A stretch of DNA of 64,000 nucleotides from NCBI GenBank assembly GCA_013365325.1, contig JABVXV010000336.1, positions 1 through 64,000 on the forward strand, read 5' to 3'. Below the pieces are notes generated by a model that was given only the letters and a program-made list of their open reading frames with translations, ran no database searches and was not told the origin of the DNA. This DNA comes from Dipetalonema caudispina. Its lineage: Eukaryota; Nematoda; Chromadorea; Rhabditida; Onchocercidae. Position numbers and translations under genes: made by a program. Of the stretch, positions 50,903 to 63,656 are shown piece after piece. Positions within the stretch are counted from its first letter, which is position 1. Every line of letters begins with the position of its first letter.

Positions 50903-53900
50903 TCATAACTTTTTAGCAAGGAAAAGAGCATGATTGTCAGCCAACGACACCTCAACGATACGATAGCCATCAAGATGTGCCGAAGTAATCTTTTGTGGTC
51001 GCGGAACCATCTTGTCATCATCATCTTTGATCCCCAGACCAAGTTGACCGGATGAATCATAACCCCAAGAATAGGCATTTCCTAAAAACAATTGTACAGA
51101 CTAAGAAAACTGTATTCAGATAAACTTATGCCTACCAAAAAGCATTGAGTCGTTTATCATACATACTTGAGAATTGACCATACATTTCTACAGTGAACAA
51201 CTTTGTTGAAGCCAGTAATAATGCAAAAGTTACCATTATCAGTCCAAACAATCGAGCAACCGAGACTAGCCGTTATTCCCTTGATCGGTTCTGGTATATC
51301 AATTTTCTGCAGTTCCGAATATTTCCAATGGTCATCCTCCTTACCACACCACGTGCCCAATCCAAGCGCATTGTCGGTGTTTTTCCCAATGCCATATACT
51401 TTGCCTAATAAAGTCTTTTGTTTTTAAAAGTTTATGTATAAAACAGTTATAAGTCATTAAATACGTCTAAGAATGAGGACCTGTAAAACACCCGAAAAAG
51501 GTAGAAATGAAATAGTGTTAATAAGCACAAATTAAAATACAAAAAATTATTAAGTTTAATATAATGCAGAATTATTACCCTGTGTATCCAGAGCAACGAT
51601 ATGTTGAATACCAGTCAGCTCAACAATTGCTGTGTTTTCGAATGCGCTTGCCTTAACCGGATGCATTATTTTCAGTTCTGGTTGATTACCTCAAAATCCA
51701 TCATAGAACTATTCAATATATCTGGTGAGAAGAAAAGCAAGAATTCTCAGATTTCTCTTTGGATAATCTATAACAAGCTGGCCGTTTCGGTTCCCCAATG
51801 AAATCAGACTCATCTCTGACTTTAAAAGAAATGTATCAATACTCTATGCAATCCGATTGTCGTGCACAGTGAGCAAGAAGCAAGTATATATGAATTTTTT
51901 ATACTCTTGGCGAGCTACGAACGGAAAACACGTGATACAAACCTTCACCTTCTGGAACTTCTGGTGTTGGCACACCCAACTGTCCGAAATTATTCAAACC
52001 ACAGACATAAACAGTGCCATCAATAGATCGAGCAGCAGTCCAAAATCCACCCGCCATAATGTTGTCGAACATCACCAATTTCTTTTTACCCTTATCATAA
52101 ACTGAAATTCTCAACGAGTCTGGCGAATCGTTCACCATTCGTTGGGAGCGAATGTGTGAAACCCGCGAACATCTACCTAATTGGCCAACCGACCCATCGC
52201 CGAATGTCAACACTTCTCCACTTTCTGTTAGCATTACCAGATGATTTTCACCTGCTGCAATCTGTAAATTTTTGCAAAATCAATCAGTAAAAGCAATTAT
52301 GTAATTTACTCAAAAACAAACAGTTCTCCCAATTTATTGCATAAACGAAAGAAGATACCTTTACGATGACCTTTTGCTGATGTCGCACTATGACCACTGG
52401 CTGTTTCTCCATCTCCAGTAGTGTTTCATGGCTTTCGATACAACCCGACATACCCTTAAACGAATGATTACTTTCAATTAACAGCATGTAAGTGCATAAT
52501 TTTATCGGAACAGTTATCAATATAAAAATTACCCGTAAATTACCCCAAGCGATAACACTGCCTTTATCAGTGAGTGCTGCAGAGAAACTGGCACCAGCGG
52601 TAAGCATAACTACCTGAAAATATACCATCTGATAGAAATGATTCCCTTTCTCTCATTACTACCCCTCTTCTCCTCTGTAAATCAAATCCAAAATTCGTTT
52701 TTTCAACTATTTGTGTAAACAGTACAAACCTTTCCATGGCGTTGTATGAGTGAATCGCTGAATTTAATTTGAGTTAGCTTATCCGAAGATCCTTCTGGTT
52801 CAATACCCTCACCTGGAACGGTACCTTTTTCGTTTATTCCACAACCATACACTGTACCATCCTCCATCAACACCAGTGAATGAACTCCACCTGCTATTAC
52901 CTAAAATATACCTTCAAACGTGATTCTACGCCATCAATCTGACCAATGTGATACAGTTTCACAAATCGGAAAAACAAGAGTTAAGGAAGAGCTTGAAGTC
53001 CTGAGGCTCTTAGTATCCATATAAATTTACATCTGGAAAAAGAAACAAGGATAGTATCACTTTCGTGAATTAACCATTAAAAAAAACATGAGCTGTTGCT
53101 TTTAGAATTATTTCGAAAGTAATGTCTTTCAAACTTTTACTATCGTAGTTAATGCCGACAGAAACATTATACTAACCTGAACGATCAATTTCTCTTCCGG
53201 AAGCGTACTAATGGCTCGCGGCTTCCGAGTTGTACTCCGTCCTGGATGTCCAAGCTGTTCACCTTCACCACAACTCAACACTCGATCACCTCTTTCAGTT
53301 GGTAAAAAACTCTCAACCGACAAATGGAACTTCTTCAGTCGACGAGTGGTCGAACTCCCGGCACTACTGTCTGAAACACTGCCAAAACCATTGGTAATGT
53401 AGTAATATTATATTCACGCCATCCAAAAAGCTTCCAAAAAACTACCTGGTAATCCATGCGTGTCATCTTTTTTCTGTCTCAGAATAAACAATGTTTTGGA
53501 TCAGATTAAAAAATTAGAAAGAGAACGGGTAACTGCAGAAAATGGTTCAAAATATTAACTCAACCTAATATCTATATTTCGTTCCTGATCAGTCATATCC
53601 AATAAAGCTGTATGGGATCATATCAAAAAACGTCCCCCTTAAAATCAGCAATATGCTCACCGTAATGTTCTTGACAATTTTCAGAGCCATACTCAAAAGT
53701 ACTTACTGAGTATCTGGTTTGCAGTAGAACAAGTGCTTACGTCCAGAGAGCGAAGTTTCCGCTTCTTCCCACGTTCACTGCTATTCATTCGCAAACTATT
53801 GTGTTCACCCTTAACAACAGATCATTAAATTGTTATCAGTTATTTGTCTTCTTTCAATACTCTAGGTAAAATAAGACTCACAGACATCGGAACAGGATAT

Positions 53901-54305
53901 GTATTTTGATCACAGAATATAACAGTTATTGCATACTCCTTCCTTTTCCATTCCCCATGTCTATGATTTGATGCCGAAAGTGTGGCACATTTAAGAACCT
54001 AACATTTATACTATTCGTTTACTTTAGATGGGGAATTTATGGGAAAATATAATATAGATGAAAATCATATATACATTAATCACTGAGGATTGTGACGAAG
54101 AAATCGCTGGTTCCTCCACTTCCGTATGTTCATCTGTATCTATGGTGGCTACATTTTGTGTCCCCGACAACTGTACCGGTGTTGCTGTCAAAGTTTCCTT
54201 CCCCTTCTTTTCCCGTTTTTTCCCCTTCTTCTTTTCGGTCCTTCGACGTTTGAGCTCTTCTATTGGTTGTTGTGTCACTTTACGAGCTACTTTTCGAGGT
54301 GGCAT
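50903..54305 (-). CDS. ran-3: RCC1, guanine nucleotide exchange factor for Ran
   Basis: Chromatin-bound exchange factor that loads Ran with GTP and sets the RanGTP gradient for nuclear transport and spindle/nuclear envelope assembly. Eleven phase-consistent exons: 54084-54305, 53741-53809, 53446-53473, 53177-53370, 52730-52900, 52533-52613, 52359-52454, 51943-52261, 51579-51677, 51234-51404, 50903-51081; 542 aa. A basic N-terminal tail ([21 protein letters not shown]) suits nuclear import and DNA contact, followed by an acidic/Ser segment and a second basic patch ([10 protein letters not shown]). The RCC1 beta-propeller ~125-542 shows repeat hallmarks: [67 protein letters not shown], and a last blade with [14 protein letters not shown]. 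The C-terminus [13 protein letters not shown] resembles the family. The assignment to C. elegans ran-3 is by family. Confidence 0.95.
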
Positions 54306-56903
54306 TTTCTGCAAGACATTTTATATTAACCGCTTTCGTAAGCTTCGAACGATCACAAAAGCATGTAAGTGAAGACGAATGACAAAACTGTTGCACATAA
54401 TACTGAGGTAATGTGGTAAAGAGGTTTGAAAGATAACTGAGATAAGCATAAAACTTTCCAACAACTACACAGTTAAATATGTAACAGTAAAGGAGTAGAA
54501 CTTTCATAGAAATATAACAACAAAGACAGAAAGATGACTGTAAACAGTTTGTATAAGGCCTTTAAATGACCAAACAACGTATCGAACTGACATAATTTCA
54601 TTATCAAAAATCAGAATTCTAACTTTAATACGTTAAACTTGAACTGAATATAAACAAAAAAAAAAAAAAAAAAAATAATAAATAAATACATAGCCATAAT
54701 AATAAAAGCAACAGTAATAGCAATAAGGCTTTTCACAATTAAATTTATTAGTCTCTAAAAAAAATCCCGTGTAAATTCTACATTAAGATCAAAAACTATC
54801 CAACTATCCCAACCAACTTCAACCATTTTCCTCCAACGTTTCTAGCATTTTCAATACGGTACAAACCATTTGTAACAATCGAATATGAAAATTTGAATCC
54901 CAAATGCTATTTTCATTTCTTAACTAATGTGTATGCTAACTTCAAATATAATCAGACATAATTCACATCATGAGATTTCATCCCTTAAATCCTTCATATT
55001 AGGTAATTAATTGAACGAATTGCTAACTAATTAAACGCATTGTCATCCCTTCTATCTACACCATGAAATATATCCGTTATCATAGATAATTAATGTAAGA
55101 ATAGGAAGAAGACTTATACGGTCTTGTCGTGAAACATAAGCCAGCCGAATTAACATTTGGTGAAATTGAGAAAGTGAAGAAATGAGACGAAGGAAGAAAT
55201 TTATTAGAATTTACTAATCATTTATCCTTCCGTATATTTCTGTCGTTTATTCAGTCAGTGTATCTCGTTGCTGATCACACTGAAAAGGATTGATCCGATA
55301 GACGTTCCTACATCAAATCTCACAAAATGAAACAAAAATCATTGGTACCGCTTGCCGGAACCATAGTGTTGTCGGATAGTTTAAATTATTCGATTCTTAA
55401 TCCTTGCTTCCGGGATCGTTATTTGTAGAATTATTTCCAGTACTCAGTAGCATTTGTTAATGTAAACGGGGTGTCCACTTAACTTCCGTGTGTCCTGCTA
55501 ACAGCCATAAGATGGTAAATTGAGTGGTAATGCAGTCGCAAGAGGCTTATCTTATTACATGTCTTCTTAATTAAGATATTCATCCGGAAAATTTTAATCT
55601 GTCAGTCAGTGTTATGAATCACAGATATCTCATCCGAAAGCTGATCAGATATTTAGCACCATATGACCCATGCCATTATACAATAATCCGGCTAACCGGT
55701 CTTCGATTTCCAGAAATTGGCATAAAGATTTCATTGCTATGTAGATGCATCTGTCCGTAAGAATCCCCTCGTATGAGTCAAATTTTGCTGTAGTTTAAAT
55801 TCTAATCCGCAAGCTTCGGCTAACATTTTTAAAATCATATCGTATGGCAATTTTGTGATAGAAAAGATGATAAATACATGACAGAATCGGATTATTGATG
55901 GCTATGACAAAGTTTTCTAAACCATCGACCACTTATAATTAATACTTAATCAGACTGAATGACCAGCTAACACTGCGTACTTCCTCATCCCGAGAATCCA
56001 ATAAATGCCGGAATACAAAGGATTGTTTACTTCCTCGAAGTATTCATTCCGAAATACTCATCCGGCAAGAGATCCCATCTCGCAAAACATCTACCGTGAA
56101 ATGCTACGATCAACTGTAATACATGGCGTGAGATGCCGATTTGCATAACGTCCATTAGCCATGGAGCTGTGTGCGTGAGTGGATATGCACGTGTGCATCA
56201 GTGCTAAGGGGAGGGTTAAATCGATTGGTGTTGGTTCTCTGAACTTTGACCTTGTGCTGATTCAATTTTTATTGTCAGTTTGTAATGACGAGACCGGATG
56301 TCTCTGCTTCCAATTTCTTTTCTCTTATCATTCTGTTATCTTATTTCAAAATGCACTTGTATGACTTTATATTATTTCACACTTTCATTTTTTGGAAATT
56401 TTCATAAAAATAAGATACATATGTGCATATCTTGTTTAATACATAAGGTAAGACCAAGAATGAATATGGTTTATCCGTCAGCAAGTGTGGTCATTATCAA
56501 CCATGGATTCATAAAACACTATATAGTTCCCATCAGTCCATTTACTGGTTCCACATACTGTTTAGAAATTATTCCAGCATTGCTTTTTACTTAGATTCCA
56601 AATAGATTAGTCAGGTATTTGTATCAAGTTCATTGTTGATTGACTTCTAAGAAATATATGTATTGTACGTGAGGGAATTTTTTCTTTTTAGTAATCCGTC
56701 TTTAATATTCTTACAGTATCCATTAGGTAGAATGTATTAGTTTTTTGGTTCCATCCAGCCAAATTTGCATATATTTCGCAGTCTTATGTAGTCGTTCCAT
56801 GTCTGCTTATTTGTTGTTAATTTTTCTATTTATCGGTTTGTTTTTTTCATACTGCAAACATTGCTAATATATTTCATATTTTTATTGTAGTTTGAAGGGA
56901 GTG
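54306..56903. other. intergenic between divergent RCC1 and FAF1 genes
   Basis: 2.6 kb containing an A-homopolymer (about 54655-54674) and otherwise unique AT-rich sequence. Open frames such as 56179-56364 and 56298-56594 plus have no domain or splice support. The FAF1 leader acceptor (TTTATTGTAG, ending at 56890) marks the right edge. Confidence 0.6.
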
Positions 56904-59900
56904 ATGGGCGATTTTGATGTACTTACCAGCGACCAAGCTAATATGCTGCGTCAATTTCAGGTTAATTTCTGTAATGTTTACTGTAGTGGTTATTTTCCAA
57001 CCTATTAAAGTATCATATTATTATGTTATTCAATTCATTTTAAGAAATATTGAATTGGAATAGCCATTTCAGGAAGTGACAAATATCCAAGATGAACAGA
57101 TGGCATTGGCAACATTGGCATCGTTGAACTGGGACTTGCCAAGGGCTATCGAAGCACAATTATGTAATGATAGTGATGATATAGGTCCGATGGAGGTTGA
57201 TGATTCACTTGTAATGGAACATCGTGACCAGCGCGTAAACCGAACAGCGATCACAGAATTGGAGAATCGGTAGATTTATCTATTGGTAGTGATCATTTTG
57301 TAGGGAAGTGCAATTTCATGCCGTTTTGTAGTATCACTAGTTCAGTATCATGACACTGCTTTGATTTCTCGAAAATCAGTTTCTTTTCATGAATAGATGT
57401 AAATTTCATGCTGAACAGACAGTAGTTTGTGCTACTATTCAATCAATAGAAGTTGGAAATAGTAAGATGTCATCGTCTAAGACTGCTATCATCTTACAGA
57501 TCAAGAAACAATTCAGTGGAGAATGAAGGTGAAGATCCTGATTTCCCTTTTGGACGTTTGATAGCTGGCGGCTCGCTGGAAGAATCAAACAGCAACCGAA
57601 GCTCTCCCCATGATAATGGTTTTATTTTTTTTCTGAAATGCATCGTATTATAAGTAGACTAAATTTACGATGTTTTACTTTCGGGTGCTAGTGTTAAAAT
57701 CTCTGATAAATAATTGCATAATCTGCCAAAGCGGAGTAGGCAATAACTTTTTCTGGATTATAGATTATTTTCCAGCGCACAAAGAAAACACAGTGCACTG
57801 AATAACCACACAATTAGTATAAGATTAGTATAAGTGATTGCAAAATAGAAAACTAAATAATAGATGATTTATTTAAAAGTATTCATTTACATTAGGATTA
57901 CAGGTTCGAAAACCACGGAATCTTCACCACGTAGAGTCCTGCTAACAACATCATCTTCGGGTAGTGGCTCTGCTTCTCGCGTCACACGTTCACGTTCACG
58001 TCTAACTGAGCAATCCCAGCATGATGTTTCACCTGTTGCTGCCATGCGTAGCTTTCTTATTGATGCAGAGAATAGTGATTCTACCGATAACGATGGTAAT
58101 GATGATGATGATGATGATGCTTACCACGATGCTGCTCCTTTTGGACAGTTGAATGAAGAAGATGCGGTAATTTATCTATTTCCCAAATGAATTATTAAGT
58201 CTTGATTGAACTATAATCTCTTCATCCTGGAAAATATGATTGGAACAGCGAAAGGCTTTTGGTGATATTTATTTGTTGCATATCAACTTTCCCGTTAGAA
58301 GATTTGGTATTTTGTGAAACTTTAAGCAAATAAATGAAAATAGTGATAGCAAAGCTGTATAAACATTTTATCAGTCTTTGAGAGGTTTGGTCTTACGCAG
58401 ATAAGGTGAATTGTCAGGGTTCATGAATTGAGAGTTTGAAGTTTTCGCATTCACAAGAACAACTATTTCCAGAAACCATCGTTTCATGACGATCGCGTAC
58501 CATTAGTGCCTTCTGATTTCACTTCCGTTGATGAGGCGTTGCATAACTTTGTAACTGTTTTTGAGGCTAGGTAAGTTTTTATTCTTTTAGAAATAATTTG
58601 CCTCATTATCAGTCACAAGTTTTAATAATCTGACAATTAACGAGTGAAGTCAAAACCTTCTTACCTATACGTTGGTGTATGGGTAAGATTACATCACATA
58701 CAGGAACGTATCAACTGGGTAGCTATATTTATCAAACTTATTTGCAATGCTTTTAATTTACCCCATCTGCCAGGTTTACCAGATTAAGCATTATTGAGCT
58801 TGGCGAAATTTAGTAAATGCTTGTAATGCAATATGGGCGTAAACAGAAAGTGCAGAATGCGAGTGCATCTTTTAAAGACCTTAAATTTGCTAATTAGTTG
58901 TGGTAAACTGAAATGGTATAAGACACACAACTACTAAATTTAATATATTTTTTGTACTATTGAACTCATGTTTGATGACTGCGTTGCAGGTACGGTGGAA
59001 ATCACCCACCTTTCTATTCTGGTTCTTTGCAAGATGCGGTACGTGAGGCACTGGAAGCACCGGGCCGACCGGTTGCGGAACGTCGACCACTTGCCGTTTA
59101 TCTACATAATGATCGTGCCGTCGCGTGCAACATTTTCGCAAAAAATGTTATTGTTTTATTTTGTGTGAATCATTTTGACAAAAACAAAGTGCTTACCAAG
59201 GGTAGCGTGTTCTATGGATTTTCTATTTTATATTGAATTCATTTTATAATGTACCATAAATTTAGTAACATTGGTTGTTTGACATAAGGTATTAGATAAA
59301 TAACTATTCTTCCAGCAATTACTCATACATTCTGTGGGTATTTGGAAAGTTATTCCACTGGTCATTTCATCTTTGTAATGATGGGGGTTTCATGGAATAC
59401 TCTTTTCAGGTACTTTGTTCAGGATTGGTTTCATCACTTCTGAAAGGGCAGTTTATAACGTGGCCTTGGGATATCACACAAAAAGAGAATAGGCTCAAAT
59501 TGTTTGAATGGATCGATATGTTGAACGTCCGTGATATAAGACGAACACTGGAGAAGTATATTTATATTTTGCCAATATAGCTTATGCTTTACGCTGTTCA
59601 TGATATTTAAAATCTGCATGTCTCGGAAGTGTGCCATAACCATTTTTATTAAAAGTCATTTGGTGGCATGCGGTTTTGGGATTTAGTCTCAGGTGAAGTG
59701 CTATAGAGAAAATTTAAAACACTTCGATATCATACGTTGCTTCTAGCTGGAGTAAATTCCGGTTGAATTTAAGCGGAAATTCAAGTCAGTTATGAATTCT
59801 TTTATTCAGATTTTCTGATGAACGATTCCCGCTGCTAGTGGTTATTATCAAGGAAAAAAGTGTCATCTTACCAATAAGTGTTGCTTGGGGTAAGTCACAT

Positions 59901-61252
59901 GCGTCGTATGTCGGATAGTTTATAAATGTCCTCCAGTCATTTATGTCCTTGAAGTTCTGAGTTATAATGTGGAGCGTATATATTTGTTACCAGGATGCGA
60001 TGGACCACAACAAGTAGTCAACAAACTGATGGAAGGATTGGAAGAGTATCAACGTATCAAGAGTGCTGAAGCTGCCGAAGAAAGAGAACGCATTGAAAGG
60101 TGAGTCACTAGTCTTGTAACTGTCTTGTACATGTGTATACATAATTCTTTCCTTATATATTGTGCAAATGAGATAAGATGATAAGATCATGGATCCTTAA
60201 GTATCTGTGTTATTAATTAGTGTTTCATAGTGGAATCTAATTTCTGTTTCAAGGGAAAAAATACGAGAGGAACAAGCAAGAGAGTATGAACAATCACTAG
60301 CACAGGATAGAGCTCGTCAGGAAAGACTTGAACGTGAAAAAAATGAACAGAAGTAAGTTGTTTCATTTCCTCCCTTCTATAAAAACATTAAAATATAATA
60401 AAATATCATTGCTTGTTAAATATAATACACATTAAAACGTTGCATTGGACATTTCCAGGGCTGAAGAAGAACGTCGTGCAAAAGAGGAACAAGACAAAAC
60501 AAAGCGTTTGCAGGAGTTAGCAGCAAGTTTACCAGTAGAACCAGCCGCAGACGAAACAAATATCGCAGTAGTACGAGTTCGTTTCCCGGATGGGAAAATG
60601 CAGTTGCGAAGGTAAAAATTACCTAAAAATGATTTCTCTGCATTGCTGAGAACTAAGCCACACATTGTATTCCTGCAAAGATTGTTGCCTTCAAGAGAGA
60701 GAAAGAGAGAGAAGAGAGAAGAAAAATGCAGTAAGAAGACATTATTCATTTCCTGTAATCTTATTACTCCTTTATGGATCGTAGGTGGGTCCAGTTGTTT
60801 GGTCATGTGTAATACGCAGTTATTATCTAGCAAACTTGATTTCAGATTTCGCATGAGTGAACCGCTTCGTAACATTACGATTTTTGTTGAATCAAAAGGG
60901 TATAGTTTGGATACACATCGAATTTGGACCTCAGATATGCCAATGAAAAATGTGGTATGTTGTTAGTAGTCTTACTTGTTACACTCTCTGATTGAAGCTA
61001 ATAGTTTAATGAAGTAGAACAAGAGAATAATATTCCATTGTTTTGAAGCTTTTTAAATCTCACAATCCGTTTATATATTTTTCTGTGTAGCTTACTTCCT
61101 TATCTCCTTATTTTCCTGCATTTCAAATAACCAGAAATTCGTGATTCACAAAGTGAGTATATCATTTACAGGTAGAATCCTATGATCTCAACCGTTCATT
61201 AGCGGAAATTAAATGGCCGGTTCGCGAGCAGATCACCGTGGACGAAAAGTGA
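56904..61252 (+). CDS. ubxn-3: FAF1/UBXN-3-type UBX-domain ubiquitin adaptor
   Basis: Adaptor linking ubiquitylated clients to the p97/CDC-48 segregase. In C. elegans UBXN-3 works with CDC-48 in chromatin unloading. Thirteen phase-consistent exons: 56904-56960, 57073-57269, 57500-57618, 57904-58166, 58473-58570, 58990-59146, 59410-59555, 59810-59889, 59994-60099, 60254-60352, 60459-60611, 60846-60954, 61172-61252; 554 aa. UBA-like domain ~5-50 (LTSDQANMLRQFQEVTNI, LNWDLPRAIEAQL); acidic/Ser-rich linker with an Asp run encoded by GAT repeats (58095-58118); UAS thioredoxin-like domain ~235-375 (FEARYGGNHPPFYSGSLQ, FITWPWDIT, FPLLVVII); coiled coil ~385-462 rich in Glu/Arg/Lys; UBX domain ~474-554 ending KWPVREQITVDEK. 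The loop that normally carries F-P-R reads SDMPMK (521-526). The start ATG follows a TTATTGTAG acceptor. Confidence 0.95.
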
Positions 61253-61843
61253 ATAGTGAAATGGTAGCATTCGATGATGTTACAATCGTTTCTCCATTTC
61301 TAAGCAGTTAATGAAATTTCTTATTTAGGATGATTACCTGCCTCCACTTATTCCAATTTTCAGTATATTATCATAAAACAATAGCAGCAATAATAACAAC
61401 AGCAGAATCAATCAGAATCAGTAACAATACCAGTAGCATAGTATTCAGTTGTATTTAAAGTTTTGTTAGGAAATATTATTTAGGTTGGACGTAAACATAC
61501 TTTCTTTTGTACTTTAGATTTAAAATTTGATAGGTGTATGTTTCCAAAGCGCTGTTAATAAGATGAGCAATCATTTTATCCTTTTTAAAGCTTACGTTTC
61601 GTCTCTATTTTTTCTTAGTTTTTTGTAAAGAAAATGCTTATCTAAATGATTTATTTAATTGGTTGACTTCATCGACACTTGTATTAATTCCTGATCATTA
61701 ATTAGTATTGTTTCTTTCTGCATATTCTTTGAAAAAGTTTCTTCCTTCACATGGGGATTTATATTTTCCTGAAAGCTTCTTTTATATTTAAAAAAAAAGG
61801 ATAGCATTTGTAGTTTTCACATATCATCACAGTTTCTAGTAAA
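61253..61843. other. FAF1 3' flank
   Basis: Probable 3' untranslated and intergenic sequence downstream of the FAF1-type gene. Contains short AAC/CAG-type runs near 61385-61440. No gene seen. Confidence 0.6.
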
Positions 61844-62443
61844 TTAAAAAATAGTTCCATTAAGAAAGGACGGGAAGTGAATCTCACCGAGGTAATCGGA
61901 AATTATAAATCGCTTAAAAGTGCACTTGTTCGGTTTAGAATGTTCATTTCTTTTTGTTGCTTCATCTAGAAGCTTTTTTGTATCATGAAATACGTTTGAA
62001 ACGGAGGCGCTCCTACGGGTACCATCCGTAGAAGTAGTCGAATTCCTTAGAACTACAAATGGAGCTATCGTGATTGTCTGAATACTTGATTCAGTTATGT
62101 ACTTGCCTAATCTTGAAAGGTCTCGGTGCGTCAAGTAGTAAGAAAAGATGACGCTTACTGGTCGGTATTGCTTTATTTTACTGGCCTTTAATCCTCTACT
62201 ATTGTTTTCACGGTCATTTTTGTATCCCTGCATCAATGTTTTTGTTTCTTTTTCTATTATTTTTATTTTTAGCTGTCTGTTTGCCCACAATTTGAGTATG
62301 TTGATGAATGTACTGTTTATATGTGAATCATCCTTGGTTACCATTGCTTGTATTGTTCGAAAGTAAAGTGTATGTCTTTCAGTGGTTTGCGAATAGGCCC
62401 TGTTTAGGGGGACATACTTACATTTGTATGCTAGCCTTTTCAT
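61844..62443 (-). CDS. hypothetical protein, 199-codon open frame
   Basis: A continuous ATG-to-stop frame of 199 residues on the minus strand, not recognised. It is basic and of mixed composition, not low in complexity, with patches such as RRSASVSNVF and KLLDEATKRNEHSKPNKC. No signal peptide or membrane span is evident. The frame stays open upstream to about 62500, where a TTGCAG acceptor-like site occurs, so it could be an exon of a larger gene. In DNA this AT-rich, 200 sense codons in a row is unlikely by chance. It could also be a degraded element or a fortuitous frame in the 3' flank of the FAF1-type gene. Confidence 0.3.
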   Translation of the reverse strand: MKRLAYKCKYVPLNRAYSQTTERHTLYFRTIQAMVTKDDSHINSTFINILKLWANRQLKIKIIEKETKTLMQGYKNDRENNSRGLKASKIKQYRPVSVIFSYYLTHRDLSRLGKYITESSIQTITIAPFVVLRNSTTSTDGTRRSASVSNVFHDTKKLLDEATKRNEHSKPNKCTFKRFIISDYLGEIHFPSFLNGTIF

Positions 62444-62873
62444 CCCGTCTGATTTCAGACTTCTGGTCTTTCTCTGACCTGAGCTGCAATTTTATTAACT
62501 GATTTCACTAACTAAATCGATATAACTGATGTAAATAAATTTTTCATCTTGTAGCAAAGATGCATAACAAGTGGCGGAACATTAATCAAATTTCTGAAAA
62601 TAATTTTCGGCTAGTTTTTCTTGGATGCTATTCCTTCAGCCAATCAAATGGACTTAGTTTGCGAAGGTTTGCTCGTAGAAATGACTGCATCAAAAGTTTG
62701 AATACCGAGAACATTTTGCTTGTGTGCACTTTTTGGACATAGTTAATTTGGTGACATATGGTCTTTATAATGTCGTTTTCGGAATATACAAATTTATTGA
62801 CAATTGATAAAGAATTTCTGTGCTTCGGTTCACGTCATTTTGGTAAACAACCGTGCAAAAAGACTTCACATCA

Positions 62874-63382
62874 ATGAATTTATTCTTTGTTTTACGCTGC
62901 ATTGGATTGCTTTTAATGCTTATTGGTTCCATGTTGTTCTGCTATGTACCTTATTATCGGTTGGCTATTATCAAGAAAAAACTTGAAGATATAAGTGGTA
63001 CTCATGTTCACTACATGGGTCTACTAAGGCATTTGCTAAACGTCACAAATTGCAAACAAATATCCTGGAACTCCTGGGATAAATGTACCGCTGAACAAGT
63101 AAATATAACACGTCGACGTGAGCTACCATTTGCAGATTGTCAATTGGTACACGAAAATATGTCGTGTAATTGTAGAGATGAATTAATTGAGGATATTCAG
63201 GAAATCAATAAACAATCCTATGTTCGTTATGGATGTTTCCCGGGCTCTAATCAACAATTAATAATGCTATCAATTAATGCAATGATTATTAATGTTACTA
63301 TCAAAAATCTACCAGGAGCAATTCTTGAACCCTGTATTATTCAGTCTTCGATTCAAAATATTGTTACCAAATATCGTTGAAA
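62874..63382 (+). CDS. small membrane-anchored or secreted glycoprotein, unknown
   Basis: Intronless frame of 168 aa from ATG 62874, not recognised. A hydrophobic segment at ~4-26 (LLLMLIGSMLFCYV) can act as signal peptide or signal anchor. It is followed by YYRLAIIKKKLED, whose Lys run after the segment gives no clear orientation. The remaining ~140 residues carry four N-glycosylation sequons (NVT, NIT, NMS, NVT) and seven cysteines including C-N-C, fitting an extracellular or lumenal disulphide-bonded domain. An upstream in-frame GTG at 62853 is less likely as a start. An AATAAA signal lies at 63404-63409, about 22 bp after the stop. No family assignment is offered; nematode-restricted origin is a guess. 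Confidence 0.65.
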
Positions 63383-63403
63383 TATTATTATTCGCTAAGA
63401 AGA

Positions 63404-63409
63404 AATAAA
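63404..63409 (+). terminator. polyadenylation signal AATAAA
   Basis: Canonical hexamer shortly after the stop codon of the 168-aa frame, supporting it as a transcribed intronless gene. Confidence 0.5.
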
Positions 63410-63656
63410 TCACTTTTACCCATCTAAAAAGTCAATACTACTACTGTAATCTATTTTTCATCGATTATGGTACACTTTAGCTTTAGTTATTTTCAATAAA
63501 GGTTTATTTAGATTGCCGAATTCCTACATGGCCAATATAATACGATTACCTGAGAGTTCTCAGGAATTCATCGTAAAACATCGTGTCAATACCAGCTTCA
63601 TGAATATCATTCTTACAAAATTTTCTAATTTCTAGGCATATAATGCATTAAGACAG

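Noticed and set aside
51689..51830. Possible extra RCC1 exon (frame reading [12 protein letters not shown])
   Set aside because: The exons at 51943-52261 and 51579-51677 join in phase and complete an RCC1 repeat without it.
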